Below are positions 55,120 through 63,052 of a stretch of DNA of 64,000 nucleotides, piece after piece; the stretch's first letter is position 1, and the number at the start of each line of letters is the position of its first letter. The DNA comes from Mycolicibacterium sphagni (GTDB lineage: Bacteria; Actinomycetota; Actinomycetes; Mycobacteriales; Mycobacteriaceae). A program made the position numbers and the translations under genes. The notes under the pieces were generated by a model. It saw only the letters and a program-made list of their open reading frames with translations, was not told where the DNA came from and did no database searches. Location: the NCBI RefSeq assembly GCF_002250655.1, contig NZ_NOZR01000004.1, forward strand, positions 248,001 to 312,000, written 5' to 3'.

Positions 55120-55164
55120 CCCCTAACCCCCTAGCGCCGCACCCCTAGTGACCCCTAGTAGGGG
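55120..55164 (+). promoter_or_regulatory. CCCCTA(A/G) cluster upstream of iniB
   Basis: CCCCTAA at 55120-55126 and CCCCTAG at 55128-55134, 55142-55148 and 55152-55158. The last forms the dyad CCCCTA-G-TAGGGG (55152-55164). It sits 110-154 bp before the iniB start and between the upstream terminator and iniB, as expected for operator sites of an induced promoter. Confidence 0.7.
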
Positions 55165-55273
55165 CTCTGTGACGAGGGGTAGCGGCCCCGTTTTCGTCTG
55201 CCGTTGAGCTTCATAACGTGGTCTGCAGATCGCCGGACAGGCCGGCGAGCACCTTCACCGAAAGGTCCCGAGC

Positions 55274-56209
55274 ATGCTCACTCTCCTCGACTGGATCCTC
55301 GACCTGTTCCGCAACGAAGACGCCGCACGCGCGTTCGTTGCCGCGCCGGATCAGACCATGCGCGACGCCGGGTTCGCCGGTGTGACGGCCGCCCAGGTCT
55401 CGACCATCGCGGCGACAGCTGTTCCGGGCCTGATGCTCGGCGACGGCGACCCGGTCGTCGGCCTGCAGCGGGCGGTGTCCAATCAGTACGGTTTCGCCCC
55501 GGCCTACCAGCCGACCTTCGAACCGGTCTACGCACCGTCGCCGACCTTCGCCCCGCAGACCGACACCTCGCTGCTGAGCCCGGATCAGAACGCCGGCGCC
55601 AATGCCCAGCAGGGTGCGGTCAACATCGGCTTCGGCGACATCACCTTCGGTAACAAGACCACCAACACCGCTAGTAACGGCGGCGTGGTCGTCGACGGCC
55701 ACAACCGCGGTGACATCGTCAGCGGTGACGGCGCGGTCCTGGGCAACGGCAACGACGTCAACAACGGCGACGTGCTGGCCGGAGCCGGCTCCAATGTCGC
55801 AGTTGGGCACAGCCACATCGCCGACAACGGCACCACCGCCACCGGCGGCAGCACCGTGATCAAGGACAACAACGGTCCGGTCTTTCACGACGTGGACGCC
55901 AGCGGCGGCACCGGCGGCGGCGCCTCGGCCGGCGGCAGCCTGATCGGCCTCGGCGGCGGTCATGCCTCGGGCGGCAACGCGGGCGGTGGCGGGATCACCA
56001 TCGTCGACAACCAGACCGACACCCGCACCGCGACTACCGTTACCGATCACTCCGACAACTCGGTGCACCAGACCACCGACAGCTCGGTGCACGACTCGTC
56101 CAGCCAAACTTCACTGGACTCCAGCCACGACACCACGCTGGTCAACAGCCACCTCGATGCCAGCCACGACTTGGCGCTGGCGTCCGGCAACCACGTGCTG
56201 GGCTTCTGA
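55274..56209 (+). CDS. iniB: IniB-like protein
   Basis: 311 residues. Residues 1-65 are the IniB N-terminal domain (LTLLDWILDLFRNEDAARAF, then DAGFAGVTAAQVSTIAATAVPGL), very close to M. tuberculosis IniB (Rv0341). The remainder differs: about 110-230 is Gly/Asn/Asp-rich with regular short strands (NIGFGDITFG, GGVVVDGHNRGDIV, GDVLAGAGSNVAVGHSHI) that look like a beta-solenoid. About 245-305 is Asp/Ser/His/Thr-rich (SSVHDSSSQTSLDSSHD), and it ends HVLGF. No signal peptide. First gene of the iniBA transcript; role in the drug-induced envelope response unknown. Confidence 0.87.
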   Translation: MLTLLDWILDLFRNEDAARAFVAAPDQTMRDAGFAGVTAAQVSTIAATAVPGLMLGDGDPVVGLQRAVSNQYGFAPAYQPTFEPVYAPSPTFAPQTDTSLLSPDQNAGANAQQGAVNIGFGDITFGNKTTNTASNGGVVVDGHNRGDIVSGDGAVLGNGNDVNNGDVLAGAGSNVAVGHSHIADNGTTATGGSTVIKDNNGPVFHDVDASGGTGGGASAGGSLIGLGGGHASGGNAGGGGITIVDNQTDTRTATTVTDHSDNSVHQTTDSSVHDSSSQTSLDSSHDTTLVNSHLDASHDLALASGNHVLGF

Positions 56210-56304
56210 GCAATCCGGCGACGGCGGGGATCTCCTTCAGGATGTCTGGCGGTCCCCGCCGCTGGAGTGCGCATACGGTGTAACCGCGAGCACTGGGAGG
56301 GCAT

Positions 56305-58140
56305 GTGACGCAACCGCAGGACCCGCGCCGGGTCAACGTGATCGTCGAGCTGATCGATCACACCAGCGCGATCGCCGACCTCAACGACCGTGGCGACCTG
56401 GTCGCCCGACTGGCGGTGGCCAAGGAGCGCATCACTGATCCGCAGATCCGGGTGGTGATCGCCGGCCAGCTCAAGCAGGGCAAAAGCCAGTTGCTCAACT
56501 CGCTGCTCAACATGCCGGTGGCCCGCGTCGGCGACGATGAGACCACCGCGTTGGTCACCGTGATCACCTACGCCGAGCAGCCGACCGCCCGCTTGATCGT
56601 CTCGGCGGGCGAGGGCGTGCCGCCGCAGGAGATCGAGATCCCGATCGACGACATCCGGCACGATCTCCGCCGGGCACCGCAGGCACAGGGCCGAGAAGTG
56701 TTGCGTGTCGAGGTCGGTGCCCCCAGCCCGCTGCTCCAGGGCGGGCTGGCATTCATCGACACCCCAGGCGTCGGCGGGCACGGTCAGCCGCATCTGTCGT
56801 CGACCCTCGGGTTGCTGCCCGACGCCGACGCGATGCTCATGATCAGCGACACCAGCCAGGAATTCACCGAACCGGAGATGAGGTTCATCCGCCAGGCCCA
56901 CGAGATCTGCCCGGTCGGTGCCATCGTGGCCACCAAGACCGACCTGTACCCGTACTGGCGCGAGATCGTCGCGGCCAACACCGCGCACCTGCAGCGGGCC
57001 GGCCTGACGCTGCCGCTGATCCCGGCGTCGTCGCTGCTGCGCAGCCATGCGATCGAGCTCAACGACAAGGAGCTCAACGACGAGTCGAACTTCCCGGCGA
57101 TCGTCGCCTTCCTCTCCGAGAAGGTGCTCTCCCGGGAAAGTGATCTGGTTCGCGATCATGTGGTGTCCGAAATTCGCTCGGCGGCAGAGCATCTCAGCAT
57201 GTCGGTGAACTCCGAGCTGGCTGCCCTGGCTGATCCGGACGAGGCACGCCGGCTGACCGAGGACCTGGAGCGCCGCAAGCAGGAAGCCCAGGACGCACTG
57301 CAGCAGACCGCGCTGTGGCAGCAGGTGCTCAACGACGGCATCGCCGACCTGACCGCCGACGTCGAGCATGACCTGCGCGCCCGGTTCCGGTCCATCACCC
57401 AGCACATCGAGGGGGTCATCGACGGCTGCGACCCCACCCAGCACTGGGCCGAGATCGGTGCCGAGGTGGAGGATTCCGTCGCCAACGCCGTCGGCGACAA
57501 CTTCGTGTGGGCCTATCAGCGGGCCGAGGTGCTGGCCGCTGATGTCGGCCGCACCTTCGTCGAAGCCGGCTTGGACGCCATCCAGATGCCCGAGGTGAGT
57601 GCGGCCGAGATGGGTGCCGGCGTGGGCAGGCTCAAATCGCTGGCCCGGCTGGAGGCCAAGCCGATCGGCAAGGGCCACAAGGTGATTACCAGCATGCGCG
57701 GGTCCTATGGCGGTGTGCTGATGTTCGGCATGCTCACCTCGGTGGCCGGTCTGGGCATGTTCAACCCGCTGTCGCTGGGCGCGGGTCTGTTGCTCGGGCG
57801 CAAGGCTTACAAGGAGGACATGGAGAACCGCATGCTGAGGGTGCGCAATGAGGCGAAGACCAATTTGCGCCGGTTCGTCGACGACGTGCTGTTCGTGGTC
57901 TCCAAGGAATCGCGTGACCGGCTGAAAAACGTCCAGCGCCAGCTGCGCGACCACTATCGCGGCATCGCCAACCAGACCACCCGTTCACTCAACGAATCGC
58001 TGCAGTCCACCATCTCCGCCGCGCGGCTGGAGGAGACCGACCGCAACAACCGCATCCGCGAACTCGAGCGGCAGCTCAACATCCTCACGCAGGTTATCGA
58101 TAACGCCGAAAAGCTCTCTCCCGCAACCCCTATCCGCTAG
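56305..58140 (+). CDS. iniA: Dynamin-like GTPase IniA
   Basis: 611 residues from GTG 56305, with GGGAGGG upstream. GTPase motifs: P-loop GQLKQGKS (54-61), DTPGVGG (152-158) and TKTD (210-213). The long helical stalk region and a hydrophobic segment at about 467-500 (GGVLMFGMLTSVAGLGMFNP) match IniA's membrane-binding part. Mycobacterial IniA is a bacterial dynamin-like protein that binds and remodels membranes and is induced by isoniazid and ethambutol. It is 95 bp after iniB and presumably co-transcribed. Unlike M. tuberculosis, iniC does not follow directly: an opposing gene lies between them, and its stop overlaps the iniA stop by four bases. Confidence 0.95.
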   Translation: MTQPQDPRRVNVIVELIDHTSAIADLNDRGDLVARLAVAKERITDPQIRVVIAGQLKQGKSQLLNSLLNMPVARVGDDETTALVTVITYAEQPTARLIVSAGEGVPPQEIEIPIDDIRHDLRRAPQAQGREVLRVEVGAPSPLLQGGLAFIDTPGVGGHGQPHLSSTLGLLPDADAMLMISDTSQEFTEPEMRFIRQAHEICPVGAIVATKTDLYPYWREIVAANTAHLQRAGLTLPLIPASSLLRSHAIELNDKELNDESNFPAIVAFLSEKVLSRESDLVRDHVVSEIRSAAEHLSMSVNSELAALADPDEARRLTEDLERRKQEAQDALQQTALWQQVLNDGIADLTADVEHDLRARFRSITQHIEGVIDGCDPTQHWAEIGAEVEDSVANAVGDNFVWAYQRAEVLAADVGRTFVEAGLDAIQMPEVSAAEMGAGVGRLKSLARLEAKPIGKGHKVITSMRGSYGGVLMFGMLTSVAGLGMFNPLSLGAGLLLGRKAYKEDMENRMLRVRNEAKTNLRRFVDDVLFVVSKESRDRLKNVQRQLRDHYRGIANQTTRSLNESLQSTISAARLEETDRNNRIRELERQLNILTQVIDNAEKLSPATPIR

Positions 58141-58586
58141 GGCGAGGCCGTTCGAGTCTGGTTGAGCCGTGGACCACTGGTGCTACGTGTTCCCGGCGGG
58201 TTCGTGACGCGGGTCGGGAAGGTGCCGGGGAAGGTCGGTGCTGTCCGCTCCGCAGGCGGGATGTCGGACGTATCGCTGGCAGACGTCGTCGTGCCGCTGG
58301 TGGCGCTGTCACTCGGCAGCCCGATCTCGGTGGTCGAGAGCCGCACCTGCGGGTAGGACGTGGACGTCGAGGATTCCTTGGAGTTGCCCGCGATGTGCGG
58401 TGCCTCGGGCACATAGGTGCCGGGCGGCGCCACGGTCTCGGTCCCCGGTGAACTCCACTCGCTCGACATCGTGATCACGGCATAGACCAGAAGCGTGATC
58501 ACAGCCAGTCCGAGCACTCCCGCAGCGGAGGTGGCGGCCGAGGTGCGGTACCACGGCGTCGTCACGGGGTCTGGTCCCGAGGGCAT
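58137..58586 (-). CDS. Single-span membrane protein with Ser/Thr/Pro-rich tail, antisense between iniA and iniC
   Basis: 149 residues from ATG 58586. A short N-tail with TTPWYRTS (8-15) is followed by one span at about 21-41 (AGVLGLAVITLLVYAVITM), then about 105 residues rich in Ser, Thr and Pro (NSKESSTSTSYPQVRLSTTE). It shares the PWYR-span-tail layout with the products of 60115-60699, 60718-61335 and the Hsp70-like gene. The tail is probably extracytoplasmic. Its stop overlaps the iniA stop and its start is 57 bp from the divergent iniC start. Function unknown. Confidence 0.75.
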   Translation of the reverse strand: MPSGPDPVTTPWYRTSAATSAAGVLGLAVITLLVYAVITMSSEWSSPGTETVAPPGTYVPEAPHIAGNSKESSTSTSYPQVRLSTTEIGLPSDSATSGTTTSASDTSDIPPAERTAPTFPGTFPTRVTNPPGTRSTSGPRLNQTRTASP

Positions 58587-58643
58587 GGCGGCTGATCCTA
58601 GCTGCGATGCGTACAGCGCGCCGAACCGTAGACTCGTCGTTCG

Positions 58644-60131
58644 ATGAGCACCAGCGATCAGGTTCGCGCCATCCTGGGCGGCACCCGTCGCGCCTACCAG
58701 GGCGAGCCCGCGTACCGCGAACGGCCCGACGTCTTCAACGAGCTGGACCGCATCGCCGCCCGGCTCAACCAGCCGATCCGCATCGCCCTGGCCGGGACGC
58801 TCAAGGCCGGCAAGTCGACACTGGTCAACGCGCTCGTCGGGGAGACCATCGCGCCGACCGACGCCACCGAGGCCACCCGCCTCGTGACCTGGTTTCGGCA
58901 CGGCCCCACCCCCAAGGTCACCGCCAACCACGTCGGCGGGCGCCGCTCCAACGTGCCGATCGCCCGGGATGGTGGGCTGACGTTCGACTTCGGCCGTCTG
59001 GACGCCCACGACATCGTCGACCTGGACGTGGAATGGCCGGCCGCCGAACTCACCGACGCGACCATCATCGACACGCCCGGCACCTCGTCGCTGTCGCAGG
59101 ACGTCTCCGAGCGCACACTGCGATTGCTGGTGCCCGAAGACGGCGTGCCCCGAGTCGACGCGGTGGTGTTCCTGCTGCGCACGCTCAACGCTGCCGACAT
59201 CGCCCTGCTCAAACAGATCGGCGAGTTGGTCGGCGGGTCAGCCGGGGCACTCGGGGTGATCGGCGTGGCCTCCCGGGCCGACGAGATCGGCGCAGGCCGC
59301 CTCGACGCGATGCTGTCGGCCAGGGATGTGGCGCAGCGGTTCACCAGCGAGCTCGACCGGACCGGTATCTGCCAGGCCGTGGTTCCCGTCTCCGGGTTGT
59401 TGGCGCTGACCGCGCGCACATTGCGGCAGAGCGAGTTCACGGCGTTGGAGAAGCTGGCCGCCGTCGACGCGATCGAGCTGAACAAGGCGATGCTCAGTGT
59501 GGACCGCTTCGTCCGCGCGGACAGTGCACTGCCGGTCGACGCGCAGACACGCGCGCAACTGCTGGACCGCTTCGGGATGTTCGGAATTCGGATCTCCATC
59601 GCGGTATTGCGTTCAGGGATAACCGATTCCGTCAGCCTGGCCGACGAGCTGCTGGAACGCAGCGGGCTGGTGTCGCTGCGTGATGTGATCGACCAGCAGT
59701 TCGCGCAACGCTCCGAACTGCTCAAGGCGCACACCGCGTTGGTGTCGCTGCGCCGGTGTGTCGAGCGGCACCCGATCACGGCGACGCCGTACATCATCGC
59801 CGATATCGACCCGTTGCTGGCCGACACCCATGCCTTCGAGGAACTTCGGCTGCTCAGTCAACTCCGCTCGCGCCCAACGACTTTGACTGAAGACGAGATG
59901 GTGTCGCTGCGTCGCATCATCGGCGGTTCAGGAACTGACGCTGCAAGCCGGCTGGGCCTGGCACCCGAAGCTCTCGACGACGGGCCACGCGCCGCCTTCG
60001 CCGCTGCGCAACGTTGGCGGCGCCGTTCGGAACATCCTCTCAACGACCCGTTCACCACGCGGGCTTGTCGCGCCGCTGTCCGCAGTGCCGAGGCACTGGT
60101 CGCGATGTACGCCGCTACTGACCGCCGTTAG
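58644..60131 (+). CDS. iniC: Dynamin-like GTPase IniC
   Basis: 495 residues, matching mycobacterial IniC. P-loop GTLKAGKS (51-58) and DTPGTSS (143-149); the base-specificity motif is SRAD (210-213) rather than N/TKxD. The C-terminal half is helical. IniC is the partner of IniA in the isoniazid/ethambutol response and is needed with it for the associated tolerance phenotype. An opposing gene and a 57-bp divergent gap precede it, so it probably has its own promoter here. Its last 17 bases overlap the convergent membrane-protein gene. Confidence 0.94.
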   Translation: MSTSDQVRAILGGTRRAYQGEPAYRERPDVFNELDRIAARLNQPIRIALAGTLKAGKSTLVNALVGETIAPTDATEATRLVTWFRHGPTPKVTANHVGGRRSNVPIARDGGLTFDFGRLDAHDIVDLDVEWPAAELTDATIIDTPGTSSLSQDVSERTLRLLVPEDGVPRVDAVVFLLRTLNAADIALLKQIGELVGGSAGALGVIGVASRADEIGAGRLDAMLSARDVAQRFTSELDRTGICQAVVPVSGLLALTARTLRQSEFTALEKLAAVDAIELNKAMLSVDRFVRADSALPVDAQTRAQLLDRFGMFGIRISIAVLRSGITDSVSLADELLERSGLVSLRDVIDQQFAQRSELLKAHTALVSLRRCVERHPITATPYIIADIDPLLADTHAFEELRLLSQLRSRPTTLTEDEMVSLRRIIGGSGTDAASRLGLAPEALDDGPRAAFAAAQRWRRRSEHPLNDPFTTRACRAAVRSAEALVAMYAATDRR

Positions 60132-60699
60132 GGCGCGGGAACAGATTCGGCAACGTGGGCCGCTCGCGGGTGGTCACCGTTTGGGTCACCGTGCTCACCG
60201 AGGTGGATACCGATGTGCTGGTGCTGGTGCTGGTCGACGGCTCCGTCGTGGTCGTCGTGACCGGTGCCTCCGTCGTCGTCGTGGTGGCCGGCGCTTCCGA
60301 CGTCGCAGTCGGGGATTCGGTCACGGTCTGCGTGACGGGCGCCTGCGGGGCGCCCGGTGCCGAGGTCGCTGCTGAGGTTCCCGCTGACGTCGACGTGGTC
60401 GGGGAAGTCGTCGACGTGCCGGCGGGACCCGAGCCGTTGCTGCCCGTGAACTTCACCACCGCGTAGACGAGGAGGGCCAGCACGATCGCGGTGAGCACAC
60501 CGAAGCCGACCAATGCTGCCGGTTTGCGGTACCACGGGGTGGGTTCCGGCGGCGGGTAGCCGCCGTAGCCGGTGGGCGCTGCGTAATCGGCCTGCTGGAA
60601 CTCGCTGTAGGCCTCGCCGCCGCTGCCGCCGTAGTTGGCGTACTGCGTCGGGTCACTGTCGGAATAGTTGCTCGGGTCGGGGGAACCGTCACGTGCCAC
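60115..60699 (-). CDS. Single-span membrane protein with Ser/Thr-rich tail
   Basis: 194 residues from GTG 60699. A Tyr/Gly/Pro/Ser-rich cytoplasmic tail (QYANYGGSGGEAYSEFQQAD) leads to EPTPWYRKPAA (about 52-62) and one span (LVGFGVLTAIVLALLVYAVV), then a tail rich in Thr/Ser with TTTTTE and STSTSTSVSTSVST blocks, ending in a basic segment RERPTLPNLFPRPNGG. It belongs to the same family by layout as the products of 58137-58586 and 60718-61335. It lies 18 bp after the upstream gene's stop, so it is co-transcribed with it. Possibly glycosylated outside the cell; function unknown. Confidence 0.8.
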   Translation of the reverse strand: MARDGSPDPSNYSDSDPTQYANYGGSGGEAYSEFQQADYAAPTGYGGYPPPEPTPWYRKPAALVGFGVLTAIVLALLVYAVVKFTGSNGSGPAGTSTTSPTTSTSAGTSAATSAPGAPQAPVTQTVTESPTATSEAPATTTTTEAPVTTTTTEPSTSTSTSTSVSTSVSTVTQTVTTRERPTLPNLFPRPNGGQ

Positions 60700-60717
60700 G
60701 GGTTCCGATAGTAGTCG

Positions 60718-61335
60718 TCAGCCTGCGCCGGGCTGCCCCGGGAACGCCGGACGGTGAGTCGGACGGACGCTGATCTGCGGCGGTCTGGTCTGCGGTGTGG
60801 TCACGTTGGGCCGGCTATTGTTCTGCGGATATTGCGGATATTGCGGCCGCCAGGTGCCCTGAGTCTGCGCCGACGGCGGGCTCTCCGGTGGAGGCGGTGG
60901 CGGCGGCGGTTCGGGCGCCTCCGAGCTGGTCAGATCAGTGGTGGTCGGGGTGCTCGTCACGGTCGCCGATGGCGTGTCCTTGGCTCGACCGGCGTCGTCG
61001 GAGTTCAGCGACACCAGCAGGACCGCCGCTACCACGATCGCGACCACCGCGGCGCCGATGGCGCCGATGGCGAGGGTCGCCTGCTTTTTCCGGTACCACG
61101 GCCGCTCCGGGAACCAGAAAGCGTCGGGGGCGAACGGGTCGAAACCCTCGTCCAGGGCGACCACGCGCAGGGCGGGGTCGGTCGGCGGCTCCGGGTCGTC
61201 GTCGTGGGGTGCCGGGGCGTCGGCCACCGGCGCCGACCCTGGATAGGGCTGGTCCGGATAGGGGCCGAAGGGATCGCCATAGGCAACGGGCGATGCAGTC
61301 TCGTCGACATCCCCGACGGGGTCGTGCTTCGCCAT
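60718..61335 (-). CDS. Single-span membrane protein with Pro-rich tail
   Basis: 205 residues from ATG 61335 (MAKHDPVGDVDE). An acidic Pro/Asp-rich cytoplasmic region (about 1-80) ends in ERPWYRKKQAT; one span follows (LAIGAIGAAVVAIVVAAVLLVS), then a Thr-rich stretch and a Pro-rich, Gln/Asn-containing tail (WRPQYPQYPQNN). It has the same PWYR-span-tail architecture as its neighbours. First gene of a two-gene unit with 60115-60699. The upstream LLM gene ends 48 bp before its start, so a longer transcript from lpqJ is possible. Confidence 0.8.
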   Translation of the reverse strand: MAKHDPVGDVDETASPVAYGDPFGPYPDQPYPGSAPVADAPAPHDDDPEPPTDPALRVVALDEGFDPFAPDAFWFPERPWYRKKQATLAIGAIGAAVVAIVVAAVLLVSLNSDDAGRAKDTPSATVTSTPTTTDLTSSEAPEPPPPPPPPESPPSAQTQGTWRPQYPQYPQNNSRPNVTTPQTRPPQISVRPTHRPAFPGQPGAG

Positions 61336-61383
61336 GGCTATCAATGCTAATGGCGTTGCCAGGGCAGATGGAGCTTTCCGCAA

Positions 61384-62316
61384 TCAGGCGAGTTGGCGGA
61401 CGACCTCGGAGGCGAACAATTCCACGTGGTCCAGGTCGGACAGATCGAGCAGCTGCAGGTACACCCGTTGCACCCCGGCATCGATGAAAGGTCCCAACTG
61501 GTCGACGATTTCGGCCGGCGTGCCGGCCAGTGGGGTGTTGGTGCGCAGCTCGTCGACCTCTCGCGAGATGGCCTGCGCGCGGCGGCGGATCTCGGCATCG
61601 TCGCGACCCGCGCAGACCACGAAAGCCGCCGAGTAGACGATGTCGTCGGGTGCGCGGCCGGCTTCCTGCAGCGCCGCGCGGACCCGGCCGATCTGAGGGG
61701 CCACGAAATCCAGGGATGGGAACGCGAGGTTGAACTCGGCGGCGAACCGCGCGGCCAGCGCCGGGGTGCGCTTGGCGCCATTGCCGCCGATGATGATCGG
61801 CGGGTGCGGATCCTGCACCGGTTTGGGAAGAGCGGGGGAGTCCTTGACTGTGTAGTGCTTGCCGTCGTAGTCGAAGGTCTGACCTGCGGGAGTGCCCCAC
61901 AGCCCGGTGATGATGTCGAGCTGTTCGCGCAGGCGCTCGAACCGCTCGCCCAGCGGCGGGAACGGGATCGCGTAGGCGAGATGTTCCTCGTCGAACCAGC
62001 CGGCTCCGATCCCGAAGTCGACCCGGCCCGAGCTCATCGCGTCCACCTGCGCTACCGAGATCGCCAGCGGCCCCGGATGGCGGAACGTCGCGGAGGTGAC
62101 CAGTGTGCCCAGCCGGATGGTGGAGGTCTCGCGGGCGATGCCGGCCAGCGTCACCCAGGAGTCGGTCGGGCCCGGCAAGCCGTCACCGCTCATGGCCAGA
62201 TAGTGGTCGGAGCGGAAAAATGCTGAGTAGCCCAGAGATTCGGCGGCCTGAGCCACCGCGAGCTGGTCGGCGTAGCTGGCGCCCTGCTGAGGTTCGACGA
62301 AGACACGGAAATCCAT
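61384..62316 (-). CDS. LLM-class (probably F420-dependent) oxidoreductase
   Basis: 310 residues. A luciferase-like TIM barrel: MDFRVFVEPQQGASYADQL at the N-terminus, SLGYSAFFRSDHYL, RLGTLVTSATFRHPGPLAIS, GIGAGWFDEEH and HPPIIIGGNGAKRTPALAAR. These segments are typical of mycobacterial enzymes using cofactor F420 for hydride transfer; FMN use cannot be excluded. Substrate unknown. It follows lpqJ by 9 bp on the same strand. Confidence 0.9.
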   Translation of the reverse strand: MDFRVFVEPQQGASYADQLAVAQAAESLGYSAFFRSDHYLAMSGDGLPGPTDSWVTLAGIARETSTIRLGTLVTSATFRHPGPLAISVAQVDAMSSGRVDFGIGAGWFDEEHLAYAIPFPPLGERFERLREQLDIITGLWGTPAGQTFDYDGKHYTVKDSPALPKPVQDPHPPIIIGGNGAKRTPALAARFAAEFNLAFPSLDFVAPQIGRVRAALQEAGRAPDDIVYSAAFVVCAGRDDAEIRRRAQAISREVDELRTNTPLAGTPAEIVDQLGPFIDAGVQRVYLQLLDLSDLDHVELFASEVVRQLA

Positions 62317-62325
62317 GTCGCCAGC

Positions 62326-62880
62326 TTAGAAAACCTTGGCCCCTTCGGTGCTGATGAACAATCCGTGGCCGGTGGCGTCGTTGGTGAACTTGGTTCCGTC
62401 GCTGCTGGCGTCGATTGTCCAGCCGACCGCGTGATAGGTCGCGTAATCCAGCGGGGTGGTCGGGATGTCGCCGAGGTTTCCGGCCACCCAGTGCATGGTG
62501 CCGCCGGCGGTCACCTGGACTCCGTTGGCGGGCTCGCCGTCGACGGTGGGCGGGTTGGTGAAGTCCGATTCGCAACCGACCGACTGCGCATTGATCTGGC
62601 AGCGGGTCTGGCCCGACTTGGTTTCGATGTAGACGTAGCCGCTGTCGCTGGGCGGCAGCGTCTGGCCGCCCGGGGTGGGCGGCGGGGTCGCCGAGGTGGT
62701 GGGCGTCGGAGTGGCTGACGACGTCGGCGGTGACACGGTCGGCCTGCTGGTGGGGAAGCTGGGCTCGACAACGGGTCCGCAGCCGCCGCGACACCTGGCC
62801 GCTCCGTCGACAGTGGAGCTGCACCCGGCGGCCGCGGCACCGGCTAGCACCAGCCACACCACCGCCACACCGGCCCTCAT
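62326..62880 (-). CDS. lpqJ: Lipoprotein LpqJ
   Basis: 184 residues from ATG 62880 (MRAGVAVVWLVLAGAAAAGC). The lipobox-like AAGC places lipidated Cys at about 20. A Thr/Pro/Ser linker (TVSPPTSSATPTPTTS) follows, then a C-terminal domain matching Rv0344c in blocks such as GYVYIETKSGQTRCQI, VGCE and VTAGGTMHWVAGNLGDIP. Four Cys are present besides the lipid one. In M. tuberculosis lpqJ directly follows iniC on the opposite strand; here three extra genes intervene. Role unknown. Confidence 0.88.
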   Translation of the reverse strand: MRAGVAVVWLVLAGAAAAGCSSTVDGAARCRGGCGPVVEPSFPTSRPTVSPPTSSATPTPTTSATPPPTPGGQTLPPSDSGYVYIETKSGQTRCQINAQSVGCESDFTNPPTVDGEPANGVQVTAGGTMHWVAGNLGDIPTTPLDYATYHAVGWTIDASSDGTKFTNDATGHGLFISTEGAKVF

Positions 62881-63052
62881 GCCGTTGGATATCCGCACGC
62901 CGAAACTCCTGCCGTCGTCTGTCAGGGTACGCATTCAGTGACGGAAGTGACTCAAGTGACTCGCGGGATGGGGCCGATGCGCATCCGGCGAACCACCGAT
63001 CCGACGACGGCGATCGCGTTAGATTCGACGCCTCACCGAGGGGAGGCGCGAC

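Noticed and set aside
56047..57954. 635-codon open frame on the minus strand
   Set aside because: Antisense to iniA and the end of iniB. The repeated Gln/His/Arg/Asp-rich text is typical of the complement of GC-rich codons.
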